Assembly (NCBI GenBank): GCA_964495085.1
Contig: CAZBUK010000031.1
Coordinates: 1 to 39,461, forward strand
DNA: 39,461 bases
Direction of reading: 5' to 3'
From: CAZBUK01 sp964495085
GTDB lineage: Bacteria > Bacteroidota > Ignavibacteria > T3Sed10-11
A program made the translations under genes and the position numbers. The notes below the pieces were generated by a model. It was not told the origin of the DNA. It was given only the letters and a program-made list of their open reading frames with translations, and searched no databases. This document shows, one piece after another, positions 9,480 to 17,863 of this stretch (position 1 is the first letter of the stretch; every line of letters begins with the position of its first letter).

Positions 9480-10166
9480 ATGATTTCGCTCCGAAGCATA
9501 ATACCCGTCCTCCTCATTCTCTCGGCGATGAGAGGCGTCTCCCCGATGCAGCAATTCGAGGGGTACATCGATATAGTCATTCGAATCCCCGGTCTCGCGG
9601 GCGAAACCGAGGAGAGCATCCAGCGTCAGTATATCCGGTTGCCCCATGTCCGGATAGAACCGGTCGACGAATCCGGCGGTATGGTCGTTCTTGTCGATAA
9701 TGCACGAAAGTATTCATATGTTCTTGACACCCATAACCGGAGCTATTCTGAATCGGCATTCTCCGAACTGGCCGACGAATATACGTCGCAGGCGCAGGAA
9801 TCGCAGGGAACATACACTGTAGAGCGGAAACCAGCCTCCCGCTCGATACTCGGACACGATGCCGTCGGGTACGATATCCGCATCCAGGGCGACGAGGCGG
9901 AGAGTTACGACAGAATCGAGGTCTGGGCGACGCAGCGGCTCGGGGATCTGTATAACGAATTAATCCGCGGCATGCAGTCCACCCGGGATGCCGGCAGAGG
10001 CTGGCAGACGTATTTTACGGAACGGAACCTCTTCCCCCTTATTACCATCACCTATTTCGAAGATTTAATTCTCGAGACAACCGAAGTGGTCCGGATTCAA
10101 CGGCAGCAGCTCGATCCGAGTATGTTCGTCATTCCGTCCGGATACCGTCTCATCGATAAACGCTGA
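9480..10166 (+). CDS. Secreted DUF4412-like protein of unknown function
   Basis: 228 residues. A signal peptide (MISLRSIIPVLLILSAMRGVSP) precedes a beta-rich protein with QQFEGYIDIVIRIPG near its start, a repeated strand pattern (GGMVVLVDNARKYSYVLD), and a C-terminus LDPSMFVIPSGYRLIDKR. This layout, small exported, opening with a Phe-Glu-Gly strand and ending in DxSxFxxPxGY, is that of DUF4412 proteins, often seen in this part of the bacterial tree. No catalytic motif is visible. It sits between malG and an amylase lipoprotein, 70 and 26 bases away, so it is probably co-expressed with starch uptake, but its role there is unknown. The alternative ORF beginning at 9413 in another frame overlaps its start and looks spurious. 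Confidence 0.75.
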   Translation: MISLRSIIPVLLILSAMRGVSPMQQFEGYIDIVIRIPGLAGETEESIQRQYIRLPHVRIEPVDESGGMVVLVDNARKYSYVLDTHNRSYSESAFSELADEYTSQAQESQGTYTVERKPASRSILGHDAVGYDIRIQGDEAESYDRIEVWATQRLGDLYNELIRGMQSTRDAGRGWQTYFTERNLFPLITITYFEDLILETTEVVRIQRQQLDPSMFVIPSGYRLIDKR

Positions 10167-10192
10167 TCGATCACATCCGATAAGGTCTTGTT

Positions 10193-11629
10193 ATGATGCA
10201 GCGCCGGCGCATTCCGTACCCGGTCCTTCTACGGTATTTCTACCTCGCCGCTTTCATTGCATCAATATCGCTCTTCTTGATATCATGCGGGGATCGATCC
10301 GATGAACCGGTTTCGCTCAGTTCCTCCCAGGCCCGACCGAGCGCCGATTGGGTTCGGGATGCGGTGATATATGAGGTGTATCTCCGTTCGTTTTCGCCGG
10401 AAGGAACGTTCGAGGGATTGCGGAGGCGGCTTCCCGAGCTGAGGGATCTGGGTGCAACAGTGCTCTGGTTGATGCCGATACATCCTATCGGGTACGAACG
10501 GCGGAAGGGAACCCTCGGGAGCCCGTTTGCCGTCCGGGATTATATGGAAGTCAATCCGGAATTCGGAACACTCGACGATCTGAGAAGCCTTGTCGACGAT
10601 GTTCACCGGTTGGATATGAAGATCGTCATCGACCTCGTCGCAAATCATACTTCATGGGATAATGTACTCATCGATCGGCATCCCGAGTGGTACGTACGAA
10701 ACGAATCGGGCGAAATTATATCTCCCAACGAGGATTGGTGGGATGTCGCCGACCTGGATTTCAGCAACCGGGAGCTGCAGGAATACATGCTCGGTGTGAT
10801 GCGCTATTGGGTCGAAGAGATAGGTATCGACGGATTCAGGTGCGACGTCTCGGAACTCGTCCCGACCGATTTCTGGGAAGACGGACGAACGATGCTCGAC
10901 GGAATAAAACCGGTACTCATGCTCTCGGAGGGAAGCCTGCCGGAACATCACCTCCAGGCCTTCGATATCACGTACGGCTGGAATATTTATCATGCTTTGC
11001 CCGCTATCATGCATGGCGACGAGCCGGCAGCGGCGCTCGACGAAGTCATCGCCGGGGAGAGGAATATTTTTCCCCGCGGATCGCTGCGGCTGAGATTCTC
11101 ATCGAATCACGATGAGAATGCATGGGATGCGCCGGCGGTGGAGAAATGGGGATCGGAAGGGGCGCGGGCAGCGGCGATGCTGGTGACGACTATGGAGGGA
11201 ATTCCGCTCCTCTATAACGGCGACGAGGTCGGCAACATGCAGCGGCTGGATTTATTCGAGAAAGTAGATATCGACTGGAGCGCCGGCAGCGGTTACCGGG
11301 AGTTCTACAAGGAGTTATTGAACATCTATCACAGCTCGCCTGCCCTGCGGCGCGGGTCCACACTCAGATTGCCGTCATCGGACGATGCAGCATTGTATGC
11401 GTTTGTCCGTCATAAAGAGACCGATCACAAGCTCGTCGTTCTCAATCTGAAACCGTATGTAGTCCGCGGTACGCTCGAAACAACCGGCCTGCTGCATAGC
11501 ATCGGACGGAGAACAGGAGATCTGGTCAGGTTGACCGGCAACGGAGAACCTTCGATGCAGGTTTCGCATACAATGCCGCTCAGCGTCGATCTGCCGGGAT
11601 TCGGGTATGTCATATACGATGTGAGGTAG
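10193..11629 (+). CDS. GH13 alpha-amylase lipoprotein
   Basis: 478 residues. The N-terminal signal ends in a lipobox LISC (Cys32), so the enzyme should be membrane-anchored and face the periplasm or the cell surface. The GH13 barrel begins at DWVRDAVIYEVYLRSFSPEG. The conserved regions are DLVANHTSWDN (I), DGFRCDVSE with nucleophile near D218 (II), LMLSEGS with acid near E246 (III), and SSNHDENAW near D307 (IV). GIPLLYNGDEVG and a short beta domain close the protein. It would trim larger dextrins to pieces that MalE can bind. It is the last enzyme of the starch locus, 26 bases after the DUF4412-like gene. Family is certain; exact bond specificity is not. Confidence 0.92.
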   Translation: MMQRRRIPYPVLLRYFYLAAFIASISLFLISCGDRSDEPVSLSSSQARPSADWVRDAVIYEVYLRSFSPEGTFEGLRRRLPELRDLGATVLWLMPIHPIGYERRKGTLGSPFAVRDYMEVNPEFGTLDDLRSLVDDVHRLDMKIVIDLVANHTSWDNVLIDRHPEWYVRNESGEIISPNEDWWDVADLDFSNRELQEYMLGVMRYWVEEIGIDGFRCDVSELVPTDFWEDGRTMLDGIKPVLMLSEGSLPEHHLQAFDITYGWNIYHALPAIMHGDEPAAALDEVIAGERNIFPRGSLRLRFSSNHDENAWDAPAVEKWGSEGARAAAMLVTTMEGIPLLYNGDEVGNMQRLDLFEKVDIDWSAGSGYREFYKELLNIYHSSPALRRGSTLRLPSSDDAALYAFVRHKETDHKLVVLNLKPYVVRGTLETTGLLHSIGRRTGDLVRLTGNGEPSMQVSHTMPLSVDLPGFGYVIYDVR

Positions 11630-11680
11630 AGGGAGTTCGTATACAAATCTTCTGCACATGCATTCTAACCGGAGCGACTC

Positions 11681-12094
11681 ATGAAATTTCATACCGATTA
11701 TCTCACCTTCAACACGAAGAAGAAGAGGGAATACATCAATATCACGCCTGATGTTGAGAAAGCCCTCGTCGCGAGCGGGATCAGGGAGGGCATGGTTCTC
11801 GTATCTGCGATGCACATAACAGCGGGTGTCTGGGTCAACGACGCCGAAAGCGGTCTCTTGCAGGATATCGACGAATGGCTTGAACGGATCGCGCCGTACC
11901 GCGAGGACTATCGTCACCACCGGACAGGCGAAACCAACGGTGATGCGCATCTGAAAAACCTCGTCGTGCATCATCAGGTTATAATCCCGGTTACCGATGG
12001 GAAACTGGATTTCGGCCCCTGGCAGCAGGTGTATTACGCGGAATTCGACGGTCAACGAAGGAAAAAAGTCATTATTAAAGTCATGGGGGAATGA
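11681..12094 (+). CDS. YjbQ/UPF0047 family protein
   Basis: 137 residues, the normal family size (about 135-140). Diagnostic blocks are MHITAGVWVNDAESGLLQDI, YRHHRTGETNGDAHLKNLV and DFGPWQQVYYAEFDGQRRKK; the conserved His residues could bind metal. Members are widespread cytosolic trimers. Some show weak thiamine-phosphate synthase activity when overproduced, but the cellular role is not settled. The Asp in NGDAH replaces the more usual Ala (NADAH). The neighbours (amylase upstream, GWxTD protein downstream) give no functional clue. Confidence 0.9.
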   Translation: MKFHTDYLTFNTKKKREYINITPDVEKALVASGIREGMVLVSAMHITAGVWVNDAESGLLQDIDEWLERIAPYREDYRHHRTGETNGDAHLKNLVVHHQVIIPVTDGKLDFGPWQQVYYAEFDGQRRKKVIIKVMGE

Positions 12095-12191
12095 CCGGGA
12101 AAAGCGTCGTGCGGCGTTTTTTCTTGAAGGAGAGAGCAAAGTTTTATATATTGATGAAAAATTATTCAGATATTTTGCGATGGGAGGGGTT

Positions 12192-13586
12192 ATGAGTTGC
12201 CTCCGTAGTCTGCTGTATTTATTCATACTTTCACTGACAGCGGTTTCCGCTGTGCTTGCACAGCCGAGACCGATGCAACTCGAAGTCGATCTCGCCCGTT
12301 TCCGGGGAGACGATTCATCTCTTTATATTGAAGTATATTATTCCTTCAACGAGCGGTCGCTCTATTATGAAAAATCCGAAAATGGCTACGATGGCGCTCT
12401 CGATCTACGCATAAACGTGAAGGAATCGGGAAAACCCGAACCCGTCGAGGAGAAATTATACAGGGTAAACCACACGCTCCCGGATACCGCGGGCAGGCAG
12501 GCGCAATCTCTGGTCGGTGTGGCGGGGTTATTCGTTAAGCCCGGTAACTACCTGATCGAGGTGATCGGAAGCGATGCGTCGCATCCCGGACACTCGGACA
12601 GCGTTACCTATACGCTGAATATCGAGACGATCCCCGACGAGCATGTCGCAATAAGCGATATTCAATTCGCCAACTCGATTCAGCAGATTCCCGAATCATC
12701 CGATAACGTATTCTATAAGAACACGTTGGAGGTTATACCCAATCCGAGCAGGATCTTCGGAATAGGCCATCCCATTATGTTCTTCTATGTCGAAGTCTAT
12801 AATCTGCTACAACAGCTGCCGGCGGGCAATTACGATGTCAAAACGGTGGTATACGATGCGGTCGGGAATCAGTACTTCGAACGCTCCAGAACGAAACAGA
12901 AGGTTCATAGCTCGAGCGTCGAAGTCGGTACCATCAACACGAGTCAGTATCAGAGCGGCAGCTATACGCTCGCGGTCTCGGTGATCGATTCAGCAGCGGA
13001 CGTGATGGCGAATTCATCAAGGAGGTTCTTCGTGTATAATCCGCAGCACGACGATGCGGAAACCTCGCAGTCGATGATCACATCCGGCGTACTCGCGAGC
13101 GAGTTTGCGCTTATGGAAGAAGAAGAGATCGATAAGGAGTTCGATCAGATGCGGTATATCACCTCGCCGCAGGATCGACAGTTATACGCGCAGATGCAGG
13201 ATCTCGGGCAGAAGCGGCAGTTTATCTACGAATACTGGCGCGCTCGCAATCCCGACCCGCTATCCCCCGGCAACCGGGTAAGGTCGGAATATATGGAACG
13301 CGTGAGACTAGCTAACCAGCAATACGGATTCGGGTTCCGCGAAGGATGGCGCTCGGACAGGGGTAGGATATTTATCCTCTACGGTCCGCCCGACGAGTTC
13401 GAACGATATCCAAGCAGAAGCGAAAGTAAACCATACGAAGTTTGGCACTATCACAGCATTCAGGGGGGCGTTGTATTTGTGTTCATCGACCGAACCGGTT
13501 TCCAGGATTATCAACTCGTCCATTCCACACACCGCAACGAGCTCCGGGACGATAACTGGCGTGAATACCTACAAGGGGGACACTGA
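12192..13586 (+). CDS. Secreted GWxTD-domain protein
   Basis: 464 residues from the ATG at 12192, chosen because a strong GGGAGGGG ribosome site lies just upstream and because MSCLRSLLYLFILSLTAVSA is a good signal peptide. A longer reading from 11997 would overlap the YjbQ gene. The C-terminal ~100 residues hold the GWxTD-type core EGWRSDRGRIFILYGPPDEF, then PYEVWHYHSIQGGVVFVFID. The family-naming motif appears here as GWRSD, with Ser for Thr. The N-terminal half is beta-rich and unrecognised. GWxTD proteins occur mainly in Bacteroidota/Ignavibacteria-like and Acidobacteria-like genomes. Their function is not established; an envelope role is inferred from export. Confidence 0.85.
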   Translation: MSCLRSLLYLFILSLTAVSAVLAQPRPMQLEVDLARFRGDDSSLYIEVYYSFNERSLYYEKSENGYDGALDLRINVKESGKPEPVEEKLYRVNHTLPDTAGRQAQSLVGVAGLFVKPGNYLIEVIGSDASHPGHSDSVTYTLNIETIPDEHVAISDIQFANSIQQIPESSDNVFYKNTLEVIPNPSRIFGIGHPIMFFYVEVYNLLQQLPAGNYDVKTVVYDAVGNQYFERSRTKQKVHSSSVEVGTINTSQYQSGSYTLAVSVIDSAADVMANSSRRFFVYNPQHDDAETSQSMITSGVLASEFALMEEEEIDKEFDQMRYITSPQDRQLYAQMQDLGQKRQFIYEYWRARNPDPLSPGNRVRSEYMERVRLANQQYGFGFREGWRSDRGRIFILYGPPDEFERYPSRSESKPYEVWHYHSIQGGVVFVFIDRTGFQDYQLVHSTHRNELRDDNWREYLQGGH

Positions 13587-13615
13587 AACGTATCCTGTAC
13601 TAATGCAGTCCGGCC

Positions 13616-14566
13616 GTGTCGGCATCTAAGAAGCTTCATACCGCATCGCGACGTAACAGAGGGTTTCAAAGAAAAGCGGAATATCTTCTCCTCTACGGAA
13701 TATCCGCTGTCATGCAGTTGCTCCCTTTCGGATTAATCCGCTTAGGCGCCCGCATATTTGCCGATTTTACCTTTTCGGTTCTCAGAGTACGAAGAAAGGT
13801 CGCCTTCGAAAATCTCACCCTGGCCTTCCCGGAAAAAGATGCTGGATGGATACGATCCGTAGCCCGTCGATCGAATCGAAATTTATTTATCTCCCTCTTC
13901 GAACTGCTTGTGCTCCCGAAATTTTCGATGGAGGCGCTGAAAGAAAACGTCGAACTCCGGGATGCCGATGCCATAAGGCGTATACTGGCTCAGGGAAAAG
14001 GCCTGATCCTCTTATCCGGACATTTCGGGAACTGGGAGATACTCGCATTGGGGTTGGCGGCACTGTTGCATCAACCTTTTACGCTGCTCGTTAAGAAGCA
14101 GCGGAACCATTTTGTCGATGCCCTGATCACCAGATACAGAACCATGCATATGAACCGGATCGTGTATATGCATGAATCTGTGCGGAAAGTATTAAAAATT
14201 CTCGGACAGGGGGGCGCCATCATAATAGTGGCTGACCAGAGTGCGCCGAGGGAGAGCGAGTATGTCCCGTTTTTCGGCAGGGAAGTCGCCACATTCAGAG
14301 GACCCGCATTGTTCGCGCTCCGGACCGGCGCACCGGTACTCATGGCGTTTACAATACGGAATCCGGATGATACCTATACGATTAGGAGCGAAGAATTAGC
14401 AGTGGACGATCTCGAGGGAACCGAGTCCGAACGCGTCAGGGAGCTTACCAAACGTCACACGCAGTACCTGGAAGGGATTATAAGGGAATATCCTCATCTC
14501 TGGTTGTGGCAGCACCGGAGATGGAAGCATGTGCGGGAAGGAGATGAAGGGGAGGATACCAATTGA
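13616..14566 (+). CDS. lpxL: Lipid A biosynthesis acyltransferase (LpxL/HtrB family)
   Basis: 316 residues from a GTG at 13616; the nearby ATG at 13603 is out of frame and soon stops. The family pattern is clear: an N-terminal membrane-associated stretch (EYLLLYGISAVMQLLPF), RKVAFENLTLAFPEK, the catalytic HX4E motif SGHFGNWE (H136, E141), and VADQSAPRESEYVPFFG. These inner-membrane enzymes transfer a secondary acyl chain from acyl-ACP to the Kdo-lipid A precursor. This implies an LPS- or LOS-bearing outer membrane. It opens a run of glycosyltransferases and overlaps the first by 4 bases, suggesting co-translation. LpxL, LpxM or LpxP specificity cannot be decided from sequence. Confidence 0.9.
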   Translation: MSASKKLHTASRRNRGFQRKAEYLLLYGISAVMQLLPFGLIRLGARIFADFTFSVLRVRRKVAFENLTLAFPEKDAGWIRSVARRSNRNLFISLFELLVLPKFSMEALKENVELRDADAIRRILAQGKGLILLSGHFGNWEILALGLAALLHQPFTLLVKKQRNHFVDALITRYRTMHMNRIVYMHESVRKVLKILGQGGAIIIVADQSAPRESEYVPFFGREVATFRGPALFALRTGAPVLMAFTIRNPDDTYTIRSEELAVDDLEGTESERVRELTKRHTQYLEGIIREYPHLWLWQHRRWKHVREGDEGEDTN

Positions 14567-15651
14567 ATTTCCTGTTAACGAATTCCGCTCGTGCGTGGGG
14601 GGGAAATGAAAAATGGACCCTGCTCACCGCAAAATACCTGTCCCATAGTCACAAAGTTATTTTTGCATACCGTGATCCTCTTATCGGTGACAGGTTTCCC
14701 GTTCGCAAACACCGGTTCGGTTTCGTATCGGATCTAGATCTTCACACCGTCTATAGATTGAGTCGGCTGGTCAGGGAGGAAGAGATCGACGTTATAATTC
14801 CCACGAAGCGAAAGGATTTCGCGCTGGCGGGGATGGTTTCCAGACTCACCGGTTGTACGAATATTCTCCGTCTTGGTATCGAGCGTGACCTCAATCATAA
14901 GTTTCTGAATAATTTGATCTACAATAGGTGGGCAGACGGGATTATCGTGAACGCGCAGGCAATCAAAGCTACGTTGCTGCGTTCCTCCCGGATCGCGCCC
15001 GAAAAAATAGGGGTGATCTTAAACGGATTGGATACTACGGATCTCGATGCGTCTGCCGCATCGGAACCGAAATTAGATGAGCGATATACTTTCATTGTCG
15101 CTTCGATGGGCAGGATTACCCGTGTCAAACGCGTAGATATACTGGTAGAAGCGTTCAGCGGATTTATACGGCAAACGGGTGCCCGCGATGCACTCCTGCT
15201 CATCATCGGCGATGGTGAGACGTTGCCGGAGATCAGGGAACAAATCCGAAATGCGGATCTGACGAGCTGCTGTATGCTGACAGGGTATCTCGACAATCCA
15301 TATCCTTATCTTTCCCGGAGCGATGTATTTGTCTCTATGTCGATGCGCGAGGGAATTTCCAACGCGTTACTGGAGGCGATGTATTTCCGGTGTCTGGTAA
15401 TAACGACTCCGGCCGGGGGCGCCGGCGATGTCGTCTGCGCCGGTGAGAACGGTTATATCATCGATTTCAATGATATTGCCGCCCTGACAGAGCATCTTGT
15501 CAGACTGTATCGGAATCCGCAACTCATGAAATCGATGACGGATCAAGCCAGATCTACGGTTCAGGATGGATTCAAGACCGACCGGATGATAGAAGAGATA
15601 GTCCGCTTTACCAGGCATATTCGGGCAACTAAAAACCGGTACTTCGTTTAA
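14563..15651 (+). CDS. GT4-family glycosyltransferase
   Basis: 362 residues. The start is a TTG at 14563, overlapping the stop of the acyltransferase (TTGA), with GGGGAGG a few bases upstream. It has the GT-B fold of family 4: an N-terminal AWGGNEKWTLLTAKYL, VASMGRITRVKRVDILVEAF at the start of the nucleotide-sugar domain, and the EX7E element REGISNALLEAMYF near residue 266. It probably adds a sugar to the lipid A/core oligosaccharide at the cytoplasmic face, judged from its neighbours. Donor and acceptor are unknown. Confidence 0.88.
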   Translation: MNFLLTNSARAWGGNEKWTLLTAKYLSHSHKVIFAYRDPLIGDRFPVRKHRFGFVSDLDLHTVYRLSRLVREEEIDVIIPTKRKDFALAGMVSRLTGCTNILRLGIERDLNHKFLNNLIYNRWADGIIVNAQAIKATLLRSSRIAPEKIGVILNGLDTTDLDASAASEPKLDERYTFIVASMGRITRVKRVDILVEAFSGFIRQTGARDALLLIIGDGETLPEIREQIRNADLTSCCMLTGYLDNPYPYLSRSDVFVSMSMREGISNALLEAMYFRCLVITTPAGGAGDVVCAGENGYIIDFNDIAALTEHLVRLYRNPQLMKSMTDQARSTVQDGFKTDRMIEEIVRFTRHIRATKNRYFV

Positions 15652-15654
15652 TCT

Positions 15655-16767
15655 ATGCGAAGAATAAAAGTACTGCACTATAATACCGCACGGGGATGGC
15701 GGGGTGGAGAGCAACAGACACTTTACTTAATGAAAGGATTATCGGCGTTTCCGGTGGAATTATTTGCAGCAGGCAGACCGCATGATGAATTTATCCGCAG
15801 GGTGTCTCCGTATATTCGAGATAAACTCCTCCTTTCTTCGAGGAATGAAGTAAGTTTTCGGTCTGTATGGAATCTGTTAAGGTTCGTGCGGGATAATCGG
15901 GTGGATATCGTGCATGTACACACACCGCACGCCCATGCGCATGCATGCTATGCGAAATTGTTCGGAGGTGAATTCAAACTTATCGTTCACCGACGGGTTG
16001 ACTTCAGGATTAAAAACAATCCATTGAGCCTGTGGAAATACAAAACGGGGAAAGTTAATTCGATTATTGCGATATCCGCGTTTGTAAAGAGTATTTTAGT
16101 CAGCCAGGGTGTACCCGATTCCAGGATCGAAGTCATATACAGTGGGGTAGACGTCGATAGATTCAGGATGCCGACTCCTGAAGATCGTGCGCGAATACGG
16201 AAAGACCTTCAATTGAACGAGGAATTACCGGTGCTCGGTAACGTCGCGGCGTTGACTGGTCATAAGGACCATACCTCTCTCATCGAGTGTATCAGAATCC
16301 TGCGTGATAGGGGGATAAAAATGCATGTTCTCATCCTCGGAGCAGGACCGGAGCGAAGGAAGGTCGAAGAATTGATTCTTCGGTATGATCTGAGCCGCAC
16401 GATAAAATTGCTCGGCTACCGTGAGGATATCGGTGATTATTTCGGGATCTTCGATATCTTTATTATGTCATCGAGGGACGAGGGCCTCGGAACGTCGATC
16501 ATCGATGCCCTGGCGAAGGGTCTGCCGGTTATCGCCACCGACGCAGGTGGAATTCCGGAGATATTGGGAAAAAATGAGTACGGCATAGTCGTTCCAAAAC
16601 AGAATCCGAACGCACTGGCAGACGCGGTTCAGCGTATGATCTCCGATCGTGAGCTCAGGAACGAATACCAGAGCAAGGGTCCGGGACGTGCACGTCAGTT
16701 CTCAGCGGACACCATGGTTGCCCGGGTATTCGCAGTGTATGAGAGAATAATGGAAAGAGCTGAATAA
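15655..16767 (+). CDS. GT4-family glycosyltransferase
   Basis: 370 residues, beginning 3 bases after the preceding stop. The N-terminal domain has ARGWRGGEQQTLYLMKGL and DIVHVHTPHAHAHA. The C-terminal domain has LGNVAALTGHKDHTSLIECI, LLGYREDIGDYFGIFDIFIM and the catalytic-region element DEGLGTSIIDALAKG. Here the second acidic residue of the EX7E motif is Asp, a conservative variant. The overall form resembles WaaG-like or capsule-type GT4 enzymes. Its position inside the lipid A/GT9 run suggests LOS core or O-glycan assembly. The sugar specificity is not known. Confidence 0.88.
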   Translation: MRRIKVLHYNTARGWRGGEQQTLYLMKGLSAFPVELFAAGRPHDEFIRRVSPYIRDKLLLSSRNEVSFRSVWNLLRFVRDNRVDIVHVHTPHAHAHACYAKLFGGEFKLIVHRRVDFRIKNNPLSLWKYKTGKVNSIIAISAFVKSILVSQGVPDSRIEVIYSGVDVDRFRMPTPEDRARIRKDLQLNEELPVLGNVAALTGHKDHTSLIECIRILRDRGIKMHVLILGAGPERRKVEELILRYDLSRTIKLLGYREDIGDYFGIFDIFIMSSRDEGLGTSIIDALAKGLPVIATDAGGIPEILGKNEYGIVVPKQNPNALADAVQRMISDRELRNEYQSKGPGRARQFSADTMVARVFAVYERIMERAE

Positions 16768-16774
16768 AACGTAG

Positions 16775-17863
16775 ATGAGAATACTGTTTCTGAATTCTAT
16801 CGGCATAAGAAAATTCGGAGGGGGCGAGAAATGGTGTCTGCATGCGGCACGCGGTCTCCAGGAGAGAGGGCATCACGTTGTCGTTGCAGGACGTCGCGGG
16901 TCGGAATTTTTGCGCCATGCCGTGATGCGCGGACTGAGCGTTAAACCTCTCTATCTGATGTCGGATTTCTATCTGTGGAATGTTTTTAGTATTGGAAGAT
17001 ATCTACATAAAGAAAAGATTGATGTGGCCATCGCTAACCTTAACCGTGATGTAAGGGTCGTCGGCTCTGCCGCACGCAGGTCTGCGGGTACCGTTGTGCT
17101 GGCCAGGCATGGGGTCCCGTTAAAAAACAAATCGCGGTACCGCAGGATGCTGCAGAACCGTGCACGCGGTATTATCACAAACACACTCTCAATCAAGCAA
17201 TTATATCGCTCGTATAACTGGTTCGACGATGAGTTCGTGAAGGTGATCTACAACGGCGTCGAGAACAAATCGTCCGTACTTCCGTATGATTACTCGGCCG
17301 AATATCCGGGCAAGACCGTAGTTTTCTCGGCGGGGAGACTTGCGGAACAAAAGGGATTTACCTATCTGCTGAAGGCGGCTTCCATCGTCAGGAAGATACG
17401 GGACGACGTTGTGTTCGTCATTGCCGGCAAGGGGAAACTTGAATCCACATTGAAAGCGGAAACGGAACAACTCAGCGTCGAGGATTCGGTTCACTTCATA
17501 GGTTTTACCGAACAGATCGATCCGTATGTAAAAGGAGCAGACATTTTTATTCTCCCCTCCTTATTTGAAGGCATGCCGAACGCCGTCATGGAGGCGATGG
17601 CGCTCGGGAAACCGGTTATAGCCACCGATGTCAACGGCGCGCGCGAGCTTATCGAGGATGGAATATCGGGAATCATCATCCCGCCCAAAGATCCCGACGT
17701 TATCGCCCGAACGCTCATCGATCTCATCGGCAATCCGGAACGGCAGGCCGCTCTCGGTGCGGCTGCCCGGGAGCGGGTCGAAAATTATTTTACCGTGCCC
17801 GTCATGATAGATAACCTCGAATCCTACCTTCTGGCGAAGCTCGATGCGAAAAAGAATCGTTGA
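16775..17863 (+). CDS. GT4-family glycosyltransferase
   Basis: 362 residues, 7 bases after the previous gene. It begins FLNSIGIRKFGGGEKWCLHA, closely similar to the opening of the first GT4 in the run (NSARAWGGNEKWTLLTA), so the two may be ancient duplicates. The donor domain shows VVFSAGRLAEQKGFTYLLKA, ISGIIIPPKDPD and a canonical EX7E element (FEGMPNAVMEAMALGKPV). It probably works on the same surface glycan as its neighbours. It overlaps the following GT9 gene by 20 bases. Confidence 0.88.
   Translation: MRILFLNSIGIRKFGGGEKWCLHAARGLQERGHHVVVAGRRGSEFLRHAVMRGLSVKPLYLMSDFYLWNVFSIGRYLHKEKIDVAIANLNRDVRVVGSAARRSAGTVVLARHGVPLKNKSRYRRMLQNRARGIITNTLSIKQLYRSYNWFDDEFVKVIYNGVENKSSVLPYDYSAEYPGKTVVFSAGRLAEQKGFTYLLKAASIVRKIRDDVVFVIAGKGKLESTLKAETEQLSVEDSVHFIGFTEQIDPYVKGADIFILPSLFEGMPNAVMEAMALGKPVIATDVNGARELIEDGISGIIIPPKDPDVIARTLIDLIGNPERQAALGAAARERVENYFTVPVMIDNLESYLLAKLDAKKNR

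Noticed and set aside
9413..9700. 95-residue ORF starting just after malG
   Set aside because: It overlaps the DUF4412-like gene in another frame. Its first residues look plausible, but the rest becomes Arg/Pro-rich shadow sequence.
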